DNA of 32,677 bases from JBHEKP01 sp041859375 (GCA_041859375.1 JBHEKP010000052.1:1-32677), one strand, 5' to 3'. Shown: positions 1 through 8,152, counted from the stretch's first letter. Numbers and translations are program-made. Notes: generated by a model from the letters alone, not told the origin.

Positions 1-358
1 TCACATAGGGCAGCCCGTCGGGTGTGTCCGGGTTCGGCCACCAGTAAATGGCGAGGCTGCTGTAGTCGTGGGGATCGCCGCTGGGCGGCAGCGTCGTCTT
101 GTCCGTCACCGTGAAGGGGCCGGCGTCCAGCAGTCCCTCCGCCCGTTCCCGGAGCCGCGCCACCGCCGCCACCATCTCAGTATCCCCCTTTTCGGCGCGA
201 CCCCTGGCCTCCGCCAGCAGCGTGCCGTCAAGCAGGATGAGCCCGTCCGCCGTTGCCGCGCCGCCGCCGGCAACCGGCGCTTTCACACCGGTGGCGCAGC
301 CGCAAAGCAACGCCTGCGCCACAAGCCCCAATGACATGACCGCCGCTCTAATCCGCAT
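1..358 (-). CDS. Alginate lyase-like family lipoprotein (5' end only; runs off the window)
   Basis: Reading the minus strand from ATG at 358 gives 119 codons with no stop before the window edge, so only the N-terminus is present. The protein opens with a short charged start and a hydrophobic stretch ending in a lipobox-like LLCGC, so it is probably a lipoprotein. The last third carries VTDKTTLPPSGDPHDYSS followed by YWWPNPDTPDGLPYV. This matches the conserved N-terminal signature of the alginate lyase superfamily (PF05426), where P-P-S-G-D-x-H-D-Y and Y-W-W-P-x-P begin the alpha/alpha-toroid domain. Enzymes of this family cleave uronate polysaccharides by beta-elimination, but many members have unknown substrates. 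An AGGAGAA ribosome site lies 7 nt upstream (366-372). The catalytic residues are outside the window, so activity cannot be judged. Confidence 0.8.
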   Translation of the reverse strand, partial: MRIRAAVMSLGLVAQALLCGCATGVKAPVAGGGAATADGLILLDGTLLAEARGRAEKGDTEMVAAVARLRERAEGLLDAGPFTVTDKTTLPPSGDPHDYSSLAIYWWPNPDTPDGLPYV

Positions 359-532
359 TGTCCGGTTCTCCTTTATCAAGGCATCTTAAACCGGACGGCG
401 GCGCAAGGCAAACACGCTTCCCTGAATCCTGTCTATTTCCAGCCGCGGTCTTCGTTATACTGATGATGTCGTCCCCGGCGGCGGAACACATGCGTTTCAC
501 AACCGCGCACAGCGCAACGGGAGGATGTGTTT

Positions 533-907
533 ATGAAACTTTTCCACAGTTCCAAAAAGGCGGCCCTGTCCCTGCTCGCCGGAACGGCGGTGGTGCTGGC
601 TTTTGTGGCCGGGGCCGCCGCGCAACGGGTGGATGACTACCGCGGCGGGGGCATGCCCGCGCTGGAAGTGCTTAAGAAAAACTTCCTCCGCCTGAACGGC
701 GGCGGGCTGGAGCTGGTGGAAATCGTGGGCAAGGCCCCGCTGGAGAACAGCGGCTGGCAGGTCTACTATTACGCCAAGGACAGGCAGGGCGGCGTGTTCG
801 TGGACGACAAGATGACCCTCACCAAGCTCGACTCGGACATCTGGATCATGCATGTCCGCACGGCCGGACCTGAAACAACGCAGTGGGGCATCGTCACGCA
901 GTATTAA
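533..907 (+). CDS. Small exported protein of unknown function
   Basis: A 124-residue protein starting at ATG 533. A GGGAGGA ribosome site at 520-525 sits about 7 nt upstream, which favours this ATG over the in-frame GTG at 527. Residues 1-31 form a typical signal peptide: lysines, a hydrophobic core, then a GAAAQ cleavage region. The mature part of about 93 residues contains an aromatic segment (WQVYYYAKDRQGG) and ends WGIVTQY. It has one short VxDDKMTLTKL stretch and no cysteines or catalytic motif I recognise. It probably resides in the periplasm. It is convergent with the FAD oxidoreductase, only 5 nt between the two stop codons, and divergent from the alginate-lyase-like gene. I do not recognise the family. 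Confidence 0.7.
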   Translation: MKLFHSSKKAALSLLAGTAVVLAFVAGAAAQRVDDYRGGGMPALEVLKKNFLRLNGGGLELVEIVGKAPLENSGWQVYYYAKDRQGGVFVDDKMTLTKLDSDIWIMHVRTAGPETTQWGIVTQY

Positions 908-912
908 ATATG

Positions 913-2748
913 TCACGCACCGCCGGAAAGGGCGGCCCTGCCCGCGCCTCGGTTCATGAGCGCCTTCAACTCCTCCAGGCGCTTTTCATAGACGCCCCGG
1001 GGACTGGTGCCGTGCTGTTTGCAGAGGGAGGCGGCCATGCCGACGACCTCGCCCATCATGCCGCCGGTGCGCATGACCCGGATGGTGCCCAGCGCGACAT
1101 GGGTGACGCTGATGTTGCGGCCCGCCATGAAAAGGTTCTCCACGTTGCGCGAGTAAAAACAGCGGTAGGGCACGGGATAGGGCTTTATTTTCACCTGTTC
1201 GGCGATGGTGCGGAATTCCATGCCGGGGAAATGGCGTGAATTCTCGGGCTTGGGATAGTGGAGGTCAATGGTCCAGGTGGTGGTGACGCAGCTGTCCGGA
1301 TAGAGTCTAGGCTCCTCCAGATCCTGCTGGGCGAGGATGAGGTCGCCCATGAGACGCCGCGACTCCCGTTTCCCCGCGACATGCGCCATCCAGCCCAGTT
1401 TCAGGTTGGCGAATTTCGCCCTGTCGGGGTGGTGGTTTTTCAGGAAGGACCAGTTCCCGTATATGGCGCGGAAAAGATGGTCGCGGACGCGCTCGATGTC
1501 ACGCACCTGATCCATGTTCAGGCCCGCCTCCCAGTCCCAGTCACCGCGCGTCACGGGCTGGCAGCTTTCCTCGGTGAAGGCCATGGCCCAGGGGCATTCC
1601 GGGAAGGGGGACGGCGCGCCCGCATCCACCGAGTACCACTGTGCCGACGCGCCCATGGTCATCTTGTCCGGCGTTTCCGGCGCAAGTGTCTCCCCCGTTT
1701 CGGCCCTGCCCTCGCGGCCCATCCTGAAATCGGCCCCGGCGAGAAAACCGAGGGTGCCGTCGCCGGTGCAGTCGGCGAAAAGGGGCGCGGTGAAGCGGTT
1801 TTCACGGCCCGTCCGGATGTCCACGGCGATAACCGCCGCGATGCGGTTTTCCCGCTTCTCCACGCGGCAGGCATGGGTGTTCAAAAAGGGGTGCAGTTTG
1901 GGTTGGGACCACAAAACATCCAGCTTTTTCTGGTCGCCGTAGAAGTCGGCGGGCTGGGCGTTGCCCTTTTTGCCGGAGTCCAGCTCCTTCACCACATCTC
2001 CCAGCGCGGGATAGGGCGGCAGGTTGATTTCCCCGTTGAGGTGGACCCGCACCTCGGAGCTGTTGTTGCCGCCGACCACGGGCCGGTCGTGGATGAGGGC
2101 CGTTTCCAGGCCCAGCCGCGCCGCCGTCACCGCCGCGCAGACGCCCGCCATGCCGCCGCCCACCACCACAAAGTCAAAGGGGCCCGCCTCCTCCGGAGTG
2201 TCGGGCAGTGCAAGCAGGGAACGGCGCAGGGCGGCGCAGGCGTTCACATCGTCCGGTGGCACAAAGCCGGGATCATCGGAAAAGAGCAGCGCGTCGCAGC
2301 GGCCCGCGAAGCCGGTGAGATCGTGAAGCGCCACGGCGATCTTCGCATCGGCGCATTCCACCGTGCCGCCGTCCTGCCAGTGCCATTCCGCCCCCTCCAC
2401 GCCAAAGACGGGGTCGAGGGGCTTGCCGTTGATGAGCACCTGAAAGCGGCCGGGAGGCTCCGGCGCGTTCCACGGGGCGGTCCAGTCGCGGGTGCGCACC
2501 CACACCCGCCACGGGCCGGGGAACGGCAGGACCACGGATGCGGCGGCGTCCGCCACGGGCTCGCCCATGCCGTGGGCGATGAGATAGGGCGACCCCATGA
2601 TGTCCATGGCCTGCTGGTCCACCAGCCAGCCGCCGGTGTCCGCAAAGGACTCGGCCTCAAGGAGCACCTGCCGCGCCGCACAGGGCGCCTGCCACAGGAA
2701 CACACAGGACAACAAGACCGCAACCCCGAAAATAACACGGTGCTTCAT
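913..2748 (-). CDS. Secreted FAD-dependent oxidoreductase with N-terminal beta-sandwich-like region
   Basis: A 611-residue protein. I chose ATG 2748 because GGAGA lies 8-9 nt upstream and the protein then starts with a clear signal peptide (residues 1-25). The frame stays open upstream to 2958, but that extension is not signal-like. Residues 28-160 (LLEAESFADTGGW, then VWVRTRDW) resemble the accessory beta-sandwich region found in front of FAD-dependent oxidoreductases of Planctomycetes and Bacteroidetes. Residues 191-225 are the Rossmann dinucleotide site (VVVGGGMAGVCAA), followed by VVGGNNSSEVRVHLNGE. The later ADCTGDGTLGFLAGADFRMG and NLFMAGRNISVTHVALG are hallmarks of the PF12831 FAD_oxidored family. 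The likely role is periplasmic oxidation of a carbohydrate or related alcohol; the substrate is unknown. It is divergent from the PIG-L gene. Confidence 0.85.
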   Translation of the reverse strand: MKHRVIFGVAVLLSCVFLWQAPCAARQVLLEAESFADTGGWLVDQQAMDIMGSPYLIAHGMGEPVADAAASVVLPFPGPWRVWVRTRDWTAPWNAPEPPGRFQVLINGKPLDPVFGVEGAEWHWQDGGTVECADAKIAVALHDLTGFAGRCDALLFSDDPGFVPPDDVNACAALRRSLLALPDTPEEAGPFDFVVVGGGMAGVCAAVTAARLGLETALIHDRPVVGGNNSSEVRVHLNGEINLPPYPALGDVVKELDSGKKGNAQPADFYGDQKKLDVLWSQPKLHPFLNTHACRVEKRENRIAAVIAVDIRTGRENRFTAPLFADCTGDGTLGFLAGADFRMGREGRAETGETLAPETPDKMTMGASAQWYSVDAGAPSPFPECPWAMAFTEESCQPVTRGDWDWEAGLNMDQVRDIERVRDHLFRAIYGNWSFLKNHHPDRAKFANLKLGWMAHVAGKRESRRLMGDLILAQQDLEEPRLYPDSCVTTTWTIDLHYPKPENSRHFPGMEFRTIAEQVKIKPYPVPYRCFYSRNVENLFMAGRNISVTHVALGTIRVMRTGGMMGEVVGMAASLCKQHGTSPRGVYEKRLEELKALMNRGAGRAALSGGA

Positions 2749-2826
2749 GGCAAGATCTCCGGTTTCACTCCTTGAACCATACCATCCCGGGCCAAAATTC
2801 TTCAAAAAGCGTTGGAACGGGGCAGA

Positions 2827-2853
2827 ATGGACGAGATGGACGGTATGGATACA
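2827..2853. repeat. Three tandem 9-bp units (atggacgag-like)
   Basis: Three consecutive 9-base units read atggacgag, atggacggt and atggataca. They lie between the divergent FAD oxidoreductase and PIG-L genes. The repeat sits in the 194-nt intergenic space and is too short and degenerate to be a classified repeat. It may be a remnant of a simple intergenic repeat. Confidence 0.4.
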
Positions 2854-2942
2854 ACGGCGGTCCCGCAGGGTGTCTGGAGATGGGGGCCGGATTTGTTGAT
2901 AATGGCAAGGACTCGGGCATCCCGCACAATGGAGGAACAGGC

Positions 2943-3695
2943 ATGGCGGACTGGACAAGACGGGACGCGCTTCGCGGCGCGATGGCGCTGGCGGCGGCGG
3001 GTGCGCTGCCCCTTGCCGCCGGGGCGCGGGAGAAAAAGGATGACCGGCTCAAGATTGTGGTGGCGGGGGCGCATCCGGACGATCCGGAAAGCGCGTGCGG
3101 CGGGCTGATCGCCCTGTACACAGACGCGGGCCACGAGGTGGTGAACCTGTATCTCACCCGGGGTGAGGCGGGCATCCCCGGCAAATCCCATGAGGAAGCC
3201 GCCGCCATCCGCACCGCCGAGGCGGAGGCCGCCTGCAGAATTCTGGGCGCGCGCCCGCTGTTCGCGGGGCAGATTGACGGGGCGGCGGAGGTGACGGCGG
3301 AAAGGTATGAATCCTTCGGCGGTCTGCTGCTCGACGAGAAGCCCGATCTGGTGATCACCCACTGGCCCATTGACACGCACCGGGATCACCGGGCCGCGTC
3401 GCTGCTGGTGTACGATGCCTGGCTGCGCTCAAAGAAACGCTTTGAGCTGTATTATTTCGAGGTGGAGTCGGGAAGGCAAACGCAGCATTTCCAGCCCACC
3501 CATTACGTGGACATCACCCGCACGGAACCGCGCAAGCGCGAGGCCTGCATGGCCCACGCCAGCCAGGATCCGGAGGGTGACTTTTACCCCCTGCATGAGG
3601 AAATGCACCGTTTCCGGGGCCGCGAGGCGGGTTTCACCCGGGCGGAGGCCTATGTGCGGCACACCCAGTCACCCGCATCCGGGAAGATGCCGTGA
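2943..3695 (+). CDS. PIG-L family deacetylase with Tat-like signal
   Basis: A 250-residue protein from ATG 2943, with GGAGGA at 2931-2936 six nt upstream. The N-terminus TRRDALRGAM plus an alanine-rich core resembles a twin-arginine signal, suggesting export. The PIG-L/LmbE zinc site is visible: AGAHPDDPE (H44, D46, D47) and HWPIDTHRDHRAA (H146, D148, H149). Family members remove N-acetyl groups from GlcNAc-type sugars or act as amidases; the substrate here is unknown. The gene is divergent from the FAD-dependent oxidoreductase and convergent with the PQQ-like gene. Its metal motif has a proline (HPDDPE) where many relatives have HPDDE. A second, cytosolic-looking PIG-L paralogue lies at 24371, in a very different context. 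Confidence 0.88.
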   Translation: MADWTRRDALRGAMALAAAGALPLAAGAREKKDDRLKIVVAGAHPDDPESACGGLIALYTDAGHEVVNLYLTRGEAGIPGKSHEEAAAIRTAEAEAACRILGARPLFAGQIDGAAEVTAERYESFGGLLLDEKPDLVITHWPIDTHRDHRAASLLVYDAWLRSKKRFELYYFEVESGRQTQHFQPTHYVDITRTEPRKREACMAHASQDPEGDFYPLHEEMHRFRGREAGFTRAEAYVRHTQSPASGKMP

Positions 3696-3765
3696 TTAAA
3701 ACCCACCCGCCCCCAAAGCCGTGCCTTGGGAGCGGGGAAAAGAGATGTTCTTTCCGGACTTCGCC

Positions 3766-5004
3766 CTACTTTTGGGTAATGTCGTAGCAGAGCAGGGCGT
3801 CACCGTGGCGGATGTACATTTTCCCGTTGGCGATGGTCTGGTGCGCCCAGTGGTTGCCCTCGCCCTCGGTGATGGTGAAGGTGCCCGTTCGCTCCAGTCC
3901 GGCCGGGGAGGGTTTCACCAGGCTAACGATGCCGCTCTTGGGCCCCTCGTAGACGTAAAGCATGCCGTCGGCGAAAACCACATTGCCCTGGCGGATGTCC
4001 TTTGAGGTCCACATGACCTTGCCCGTGGCCCATTCCAGGCAGACCATCTGGCCGCCGCCCCGGTGGTGCGAGGTGCCGTAAAGGTAGCCGTCCACCAGCA
4101 TCACGCCGTGGTGCTGGCAGTCCAGTTCGGTGTCGAGCCACACCTGGGTGACGGAGGTGGCGTCGTCGGACAACTTGAGCAGGCCGCCGCCGGACTTGTA
4201 GCCCGCCACGTAATAGATGCACCCGTCATGGTACAGCGGGGTGCACACATGGATGTCGTACTGGGTCGGGTGGTCATGGGTCCAGAGCAGCTCGCCGGTT
4301 TCGGCGTCGCAGCAGACCAGCACCTTGGAGGTTTCGGTCAGCAGGATGCGGCGGCCGTTGTGGGTGACGATGATGGGCGGCACATAGGACGCCATGTCGG
4401 TGAGCCCCTTGGTGGTCCAGAGGGTTTCGCCGGTCATTTTGTTGAGGGCGGCGATGCTGGCATCCGGGCCGCCGGGGGTGACGATGACCCGGTCGCCGTC
4501 CACCAGCAGGTTCTCCGACAGGTGCCACTCGTTGTTCGGCCCCTTGAAGCGGTCCAGGATGTTCACCTGCCAGACCACCTCTTTTTTGACATGGTCAATG
4601 CAGGTTGCCTGGCCCAGGCTGGCGAGGAAATAGAGGCGGTCGCCGTCCAGGGTGGGGGTGGACCGGGCGCAGGGCGCCATCTCGGCGGTGCTCTCCTTGC
4701 CGTAGGGGATGCGGGCGAGTTCCTTGCCGTCCAGATCCAGAATGAACACAAAGCTTTCCTGATCGGCCAGGGTGCCCGTCACATAAATCTTTCCATCGCG
4801 GACCGCCGCGGAGGAAAAGCCCGCGCCAACGCCCTTCGCCACCCAGGCAAGGGGCGGACCGCCCTCCGGCCACGCCTTCATCAGCCCGGTCTCGTCAAAG
4901 ACGCCGGTGCGGTGGGTGCCCCGGAACTGGGGGGAATCGTCGGCAAGGGCCGCGCAGCCAAAAAACGCCGCAACGGCGATTATCAACGACACGCATCTAA
5001 GCAT
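3766..5004 (-). CDS. Exported PQQ-like beta-propeller protein
   Basis: A 412-residue protein. Residues 1-22 are a signal peptide; a cysteine at 17 (FFGC) could be lipidated, but the box is poor and ALA-D is a good type I cleavage site. The mature chain begins with SPQFRGTHRTG, the opening of many PQQ-binding-like (BamB/quinoprotein-type) propellers. It is built of repeated blades such as GKIYVTGTLAD, GDRLYFLASLG, GCIYYVAGYKSGG, GYLYGTSHHRGG, GMLYVYEG and GKMYIRHGDALLCYD. The family includes PQQ dehydrogenase-like proteins and scaffold proteins. I see no extra catalytic domain, so enzymatic activity is uncertain. AAAGG lies about 9 nt upstream of the start. It is followed, in the opposite order of transcription, by the Gfo/Idh gene, which reads toward it from 6470; cotranscription is possible. 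Confidence 0.82.
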   Translation of the reverse strand: MLRCVSLIIAVAAFFGCAALADDSPQFRGTHRTGVFDETGLMKAWPEGGPPLAWVAKGVGAGFSSAAVRDGKIYVTGTLADQESFVFILDLDGKELARIPYGKESTAEMAPCARSTPTLDGDRLYFLASLGQATCIDHVKKEVVWQVNILDRFKGPNNEWHLSENLLVDGDRVIVTPGGPDASIAALNKMTGETLWTTKGLTDMASYVPPIIVTHNGRRILLTETSKVLVCCDAETGELLWTHDHPTQYDIHVCTPLYHDGCIYYVAGYKSGGGLLKLSDDATSVTQVWLDTELDCQHHGVMLVDGYLYGTSHHRGGGQMVCLEWATGKVMWTSKDIRQGNVVFADGMLYVYEGPKSGIVSLVKPSPAGLERTGTFTITEGEGNHWAHQTIANGKMYIRHGDALLCYDITQK

Positions 5005-5099
5005 TACTGAAAACCTTTCCTGGTTGTGGAAAACACAGCCCCGGACGGGCCTGTGCCGGGCCTGACTGCGGGGTAATTATTGCCCATTTTATCCGGCAA

Positions 5100-6470
5100 T
5101 CACAACGCCCATCCCTCCCGGCGCGGCGGGTTCAGCAGGCGGTTGGCCTCATCATCGTTGGTGAAGCGCATGTTTGCGCCGTCCCACAAGAGTTTCCGAT
5201 CCTTCACCCGCATGGCGAGCACGCCAAGCAGCACCATTTCCGTGAGCGCGCCGCCGTAGTCAAAATTGGAGCTTGCGGGGTTGCCGTCCTTGCAGGCGCG
5301 CACCCAGTCGCGCTCGTGGGACTCACCCGCCACACGGGGCAGGGTTTTGGGCGGCTTTTTGTAGTCCTTGGCGAGACTTTCGGGGAGCAGGCGCAGGCCG
5401 CCCGCGCCGTGGGAGCCGTGCAGGATGGTTCCCTTCTCGCCCACGAGCAGGGCGCCGTTGCCGTCAAAGCGCTGGTTGGGCGCGAAGTCGCGGGGAACGG
5501 GCGGCAGCAGGCGGCCGTCGTACCAGGTCAGGGTGAGACCGGGCATTTTGCCGCGTTCGGGGAATTCATAGCGGACAATGGTGGCCCTGGGATAAGTCTC
5601 CCCGCTCACCCCCTTTTCCCAGTGGGTGGTGGTGGCCTGAACGCTCAACGGATGGCCGAGTTTCAGCGCCCAGAAGGAGGGGTCCAGGATGTGGCACCCC
5701 ATGTCGCCGAGGGGGCCGGTGCCGAAATCCCACCAGCCGCGCCATGCCATGGGATGGTAGGCGGGGTGGTAGGGCCGGAAGGGGGCCGGGCCCAGCCAGA
5801 GGTCCCAGTCCAGGGTGTCCGGCACGGGCGGCGTGTCCGCGGGCCGCGCCATCACCGGGAAGGTGGACCAGGGGTCGCCGCCCACGGGCCGGTCGGACCA
5901 GGCGTGGACCTCACGGATCTTGCCTATGGCGTCGTCCTCCACCCACTCGCACAGGCGGCGGATGGAATCCGAGGAGTGGCCCTGGTTGCCCATCTGGGTC
6001 TGCACGCCGCTTGCGCGGGCCACCTCGGTGACCTTACGCGCCTCGAACACACTGTGGGTGAGCGGCTTCTGGCAGTAAACATGCTTTCCGGCGCTGATCG
6101 CGGCCAGCGTAACCACCGCATGGGTGTGGTCGGGCGTGGCGATGATGACCGCGTCAATGTTTTTGTCCTCCGCCCCCAGCATTTTCCGGAAATCACAGTG
6201 CCGCGCCGCCTTGGGGTAGGCCTCAAAGGTCTTTCCCCCGTACACCTGGTCCACATCGCAGAGGGCGGTGATGTTTTCCTCCGCGCAGGCGTCAATGTTG
6301 GCGCGGCCCATGCCGCCGATGCCCACCGCCGCAATGTTTAACTTCCCGTTGGGGGACACTTTTCCGGGCACCACCCGCGCCGTGTTCACCCGTGTGGCGC
6401 AGCCGGAAGCCAGGGCGGTGGTGGTGGCCGCCGCCAAAAACGCGCGCCGCGAAAGCATTCCCTTGTCCAT
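5100..6470 (-). CDS. Tat-exported Gfo/Idh/MocA family oxidoreductase
   Basis: A 456-residue protein starting at ATG 6470, with AGGAGA about 7 nt upstream. The N-terminus has a twin-arginine motif (SRRAFLAAA, residues 7-15) followed by a lipobox-like LASGC at residue 24. The enzyme is therefore probably exported folded and may be membrane-anchored. Residues 44-60 (LNIAAVGIGGMGRAN) form the Rossmann NAD(P) site. CQKPLTHS around residue 133 is the family's EKP-type motif, carrying the conserved lysine (K135). The downstream HAWSDRP and WDFGTGPLGDMGCHILDP are typical of the large planctomycete-style secreted Gfo/Idh group, whose substrates are sugars or sugar derivatives. Which substrate is used cannot be told. 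Together with the propeller and FAD enzyme it forms a cluster of secreted oxidoreductases. Confidence 0.9.
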   Translation of the reverse strand: MDKGMLSRRAFLAAATTTALASGCATRVNTARVVPGKVSPNGKLNIAAVGIGGMGRANIDACAEENITALCDVDQVYGGKTFEAYPKAARHCDFRKMLGAEDKNIDAVIIATPDHTHAVVTLAAISAGKHVYCQKPLTHSVFEARKVTEVARASGVQTQMGNQGHSSDSIRRLCEWVEDDAIGKIREVHAWSDRPVGGDPWSTFPVMARPADTPPVPDTLDWDLWLGPAPFRPYHPAYHPMAWRGWWDFGTGPLGDMGCHILDPSFWALKLGHPLSVQATTTHWEKGVSGETYPRATIVRYEFPERGKMPGLTLTWYDGRLLPPVPRDFAPNQRFDGNGALLVGEKGTILHGSHGAGGLRLLPESLAKDYKKPPKTLPRVAGESHERDWVRACKDGNPASSNFDYGGALTEMVLLGVLAMRVKDRKLLWDGANMRFTNDDEANRLLNPPRREGWAL

Positions 6471-6622
6471 TGTTCATCTCCTGATCGGTGTTGCGGACCG
6501 GCACCAGTATACCCAAGCGCCCGCCCGGCTTCACCCGTCCCCGGGGGTGAAACATTTTTGTTTTTGGCCGGGTCATACATAAAATAGCCCATGTCGAATG
6601 GGCACTATCAAGGGTCCCCCCC

Positions 6623-7522
6623 ATGACAAACCTTGAACCGTCAGGCGCGGACGCGCCCGTCCAGGGGATTCCGGTCTGGGTCCACGCCTGGAGCTGGAAC
6701 ACCTTCGCCGCCATCACCCTGTTTTTGATGGGAATTTGGATTTTCTACCAGAACACCCCGGTCTGGGACGGCTTCCGCGAGAGCGGCGAGCTGCGGAAGC
6801 CCGCCTACGCCGAAACCGTTTACCAGGACAGTGTTTTCCGCACCCGCTCCAACACCTGGTCCAACCTTGCCTATGTCATTGTCGGCCTGTATGCGGTTTT
6901 TCTCGGCATTCACGACAAGCGGACGGGCAAGTCCCCGGAAAGCGGCTATCTGGCGAAAAACCCGGCCATGAGCCTGCTGTACGGGGCTTCCTGCTGCTAT
7001 CTGGGCCTTGGCAGCGGCATATTCCACGCCTCGCTGACCCGCTGGGGGCAGCAGCTCGACGTGGCGGCCATGTACTCCCCGATGGTGGTTCTTGTGGGGG
7101 CGAACATCGGCCGGATAATACCCGAAATCTGGCTGGGGGGAAGGCGCGTCCCCTCATGGCCCCTGCTGGCGGTGGTGGTCGTCACCGCCTGCGTGCTGCT
7201 CTACATCCACAAGTGGTCCATGTCCTCCGGGGTGGTGCTGCCCGCGCTGATACTCGCCGTCGCCTGCGGGATATTGCCGGATTTCATCCGCAGGGATGTG
7301 AAAACCCGTTACCGGTGGCTGGTGTTTTCCTTCGCCGCCCTGGCGGTGGCGGTGGCTTTCCGCTGGGCGGACATCGCCAAAATCGTGACGGGGCCGGATG
7401 CGTGGGTGCAGGGCCACGCCCTGTGGCACCTGTTCACCGCGGCGGCGCTTGCGTGCGTCTACGCCTATTACCGCTCCGAGCGCGCCGTTTCCGCGCCGCA
7501 ACGGGCAACGGCCTTTCCCTGA
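6623..7522 (+). CDS. CREST-superfamily (alkaline ceramidase-like) integral membrane hydrolase
   Basis: A 299-residue membrane protein with about seven hydrophobic segments. The CREST/alkaline ceramidase (PF05875) signatures are all present. NTWSNLAYVIVGLY (77-90) corresponds to the NTxSN motif. GLGSGIFHASLTRWGQQLDVAAMY (128-151, given here in parts) contains S131-x3-H135 and D146. GHALWH (264-269) provides H265-x3-H269. These Ser, Asp and three His residues form the metal-dependent active site in the superfamily, which hydrolyses amide bonds of ceramides or related lipids. The true substrate in this bacterium is unknown. The start at ATG 6623 has only a weak AAGGG 8 nt upstream. The gene stands alone, divergent from Gfo/Idh and convergent with the FMN reductase. 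Confidence 0.78.
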   Translation: MTNLEPSGADAPVQGIPVWVHAWSWNTFAAITLFLMGIWIFYQNTPVWDGFRESGELRKPAYAETVYQDSVFRTRSNTWSNLAYVIVGLYAVFLGIHDKRTGKSPESGYLAKNPAMSLLYGASCCYLGLGSGIFHASLTRWGQQLDVAAMYSPMVVLVGANIGRIIPEIWLGGRRVPSWPLLAVVVVTACVLLYIHKWSMSSGVVLPALILAVACGILPDFIRRDVKTRYRWLVFSFAALAVAVAFRWADIAKIVTGPDAWVQGHALWHLFTAAALACVYAYYRSERAVSAPQRATAFP

Positions 7523-7524
7523 GA

Positions 7525-7541
7525 CCGCCGGAACCCGGCGG
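7525..7541. terminator. Stem-loop between convergent genes (possible terminator)
   Basis: A perfect 7-bp GC stem (CCGCCGG/CCGGCGG, loop AAC) begins three nt after the stop of the ceramidase-like gene and ends three nt before the stop of the convergent FMN reductase. No T-run follows directly; a run of six Ts lies about 18 nt further on. A role in ending one or both transcripts is inferred. Confidence 0.35.
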
Positions 7542-7543
7542 CC

Positions 7544-8140
7544 CTACCCGGAAACCAGTTTTTTGCCGATGCGCCGCGCCCTCCTGCGGGTGGACTCCGC
7601 GAGCCGGGGCGATTCCTCCATGGCGGCCATGCCGATAAACAAAACGCCCACCGTCCTGCCGCCGAGCAGCCCCGCCGCCTGTTTCAGCAGCCTCACCGTG
7701 CGGGTGAAGGGGCGGGCGAGCAGGGAGGGCGCGGCGGAGGAGGCCACCACCACCGCCCGCTTCTGCTTTTCCGGGGTGCGTATTTTCGGGCCGGGCGCGC
7801 CCCAGGGCCAGTAGGCAAAGCACACCAGCCGCTCGATGAAGCGCTTCATCACCGCCGTGACGGAGCCGAAATTGGTGGAGGAGCCCAGCACCAGCGCGTC
7901 CGCCGAGGCGGCCTCGTCGAGGATTGCGGCCATGCCGTCGCTGATGACGCACGCGCCCCGGCCCGCCCCCTCCTTCTGGGTGCAGCTTCGGCAGTTCGCG
8001 CAGAATTCCACATGGCGGTCCATCAGGAATATTTTTTCCGTTTCCGCGCCCGACTCGGCGGCGGCGGCGAGCACCTCGTCCACCGCCATGTCAATGATGC
8101 CGCCCCGGCGGTAGGTGCCCACAATGGCCAGCACTTTCAT
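7544..8140 (-). CDS. NADPH-dependent FMN reductase / iron-sulfur flavoprotein-like protein
   Basis: A 198-residue cytosolic protein of the flavodoxin-like fold. MKVLAIVGTYRRGG is the phosphate-binding first loop for FMN, and LVLGSSTNFGSVTAVMKRFIERL corresponds to the second FMN-contacting segment. Residues 47-64 (FCANCRSCTQKEGAGRGAC) contain four cysteines (C47, C50, C53, C64), as in iron-sulfur flavoproteins that bind a 4Fe-4S cluster, though the last spacing is longer than usual. The probable role is flavin- or quinone-linked electron transfer or reduction. It lies 12 nt downstream of the SUI1 gene on the same strand, so the two are likely cotranscribed. The physiological partner is unknown. 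Confidence 0.82.
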   Translation of the reverse strand: MKVLAIVGTYRRGGIIDMAVDEVLAAAAESGAETEKIFLMDRHVEFCANCRSCTQKEGAGRGACVISDGMAAILDEAASADALVLGSSTNFGSVTAVMKRFIERLVCFAYWPWGAPGPKIRTPEKQKRAVVVASSAAPSLLARPFTRTVRLLKQAAGLLGGRTVGVLFIGMAAMEESPRLAESTRRRARRIGKKLVSG

Positions 8141-8152
8141 GGCATGCCCCCC

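Noticed and set aside
456..461. TATACT -10-like hexamer before the small exported gene
   Set aside because: No acceptable -35 element lies 16-18 nt upstream, so I did not list it as a promoter.
1258..2775. 505-codon open frame on the plus strand
   Set aside because: Antisense to the FAD-dependent oxidoreductase; no start signal or recognisable domain.
2898..2903. GATAAT -10-like hexamer before the Tat-type PIG-L gene
   Set aside because: The matching -35 position (TGGAGA) fits only three of six bases; too weak to call.
3696..3765. Possible terminator between the convergent PIG-L and PQQ-like genes
   Set aside because: Only a short imperfect CCCAA/TTGGG pairing with no T-run; insufficient.
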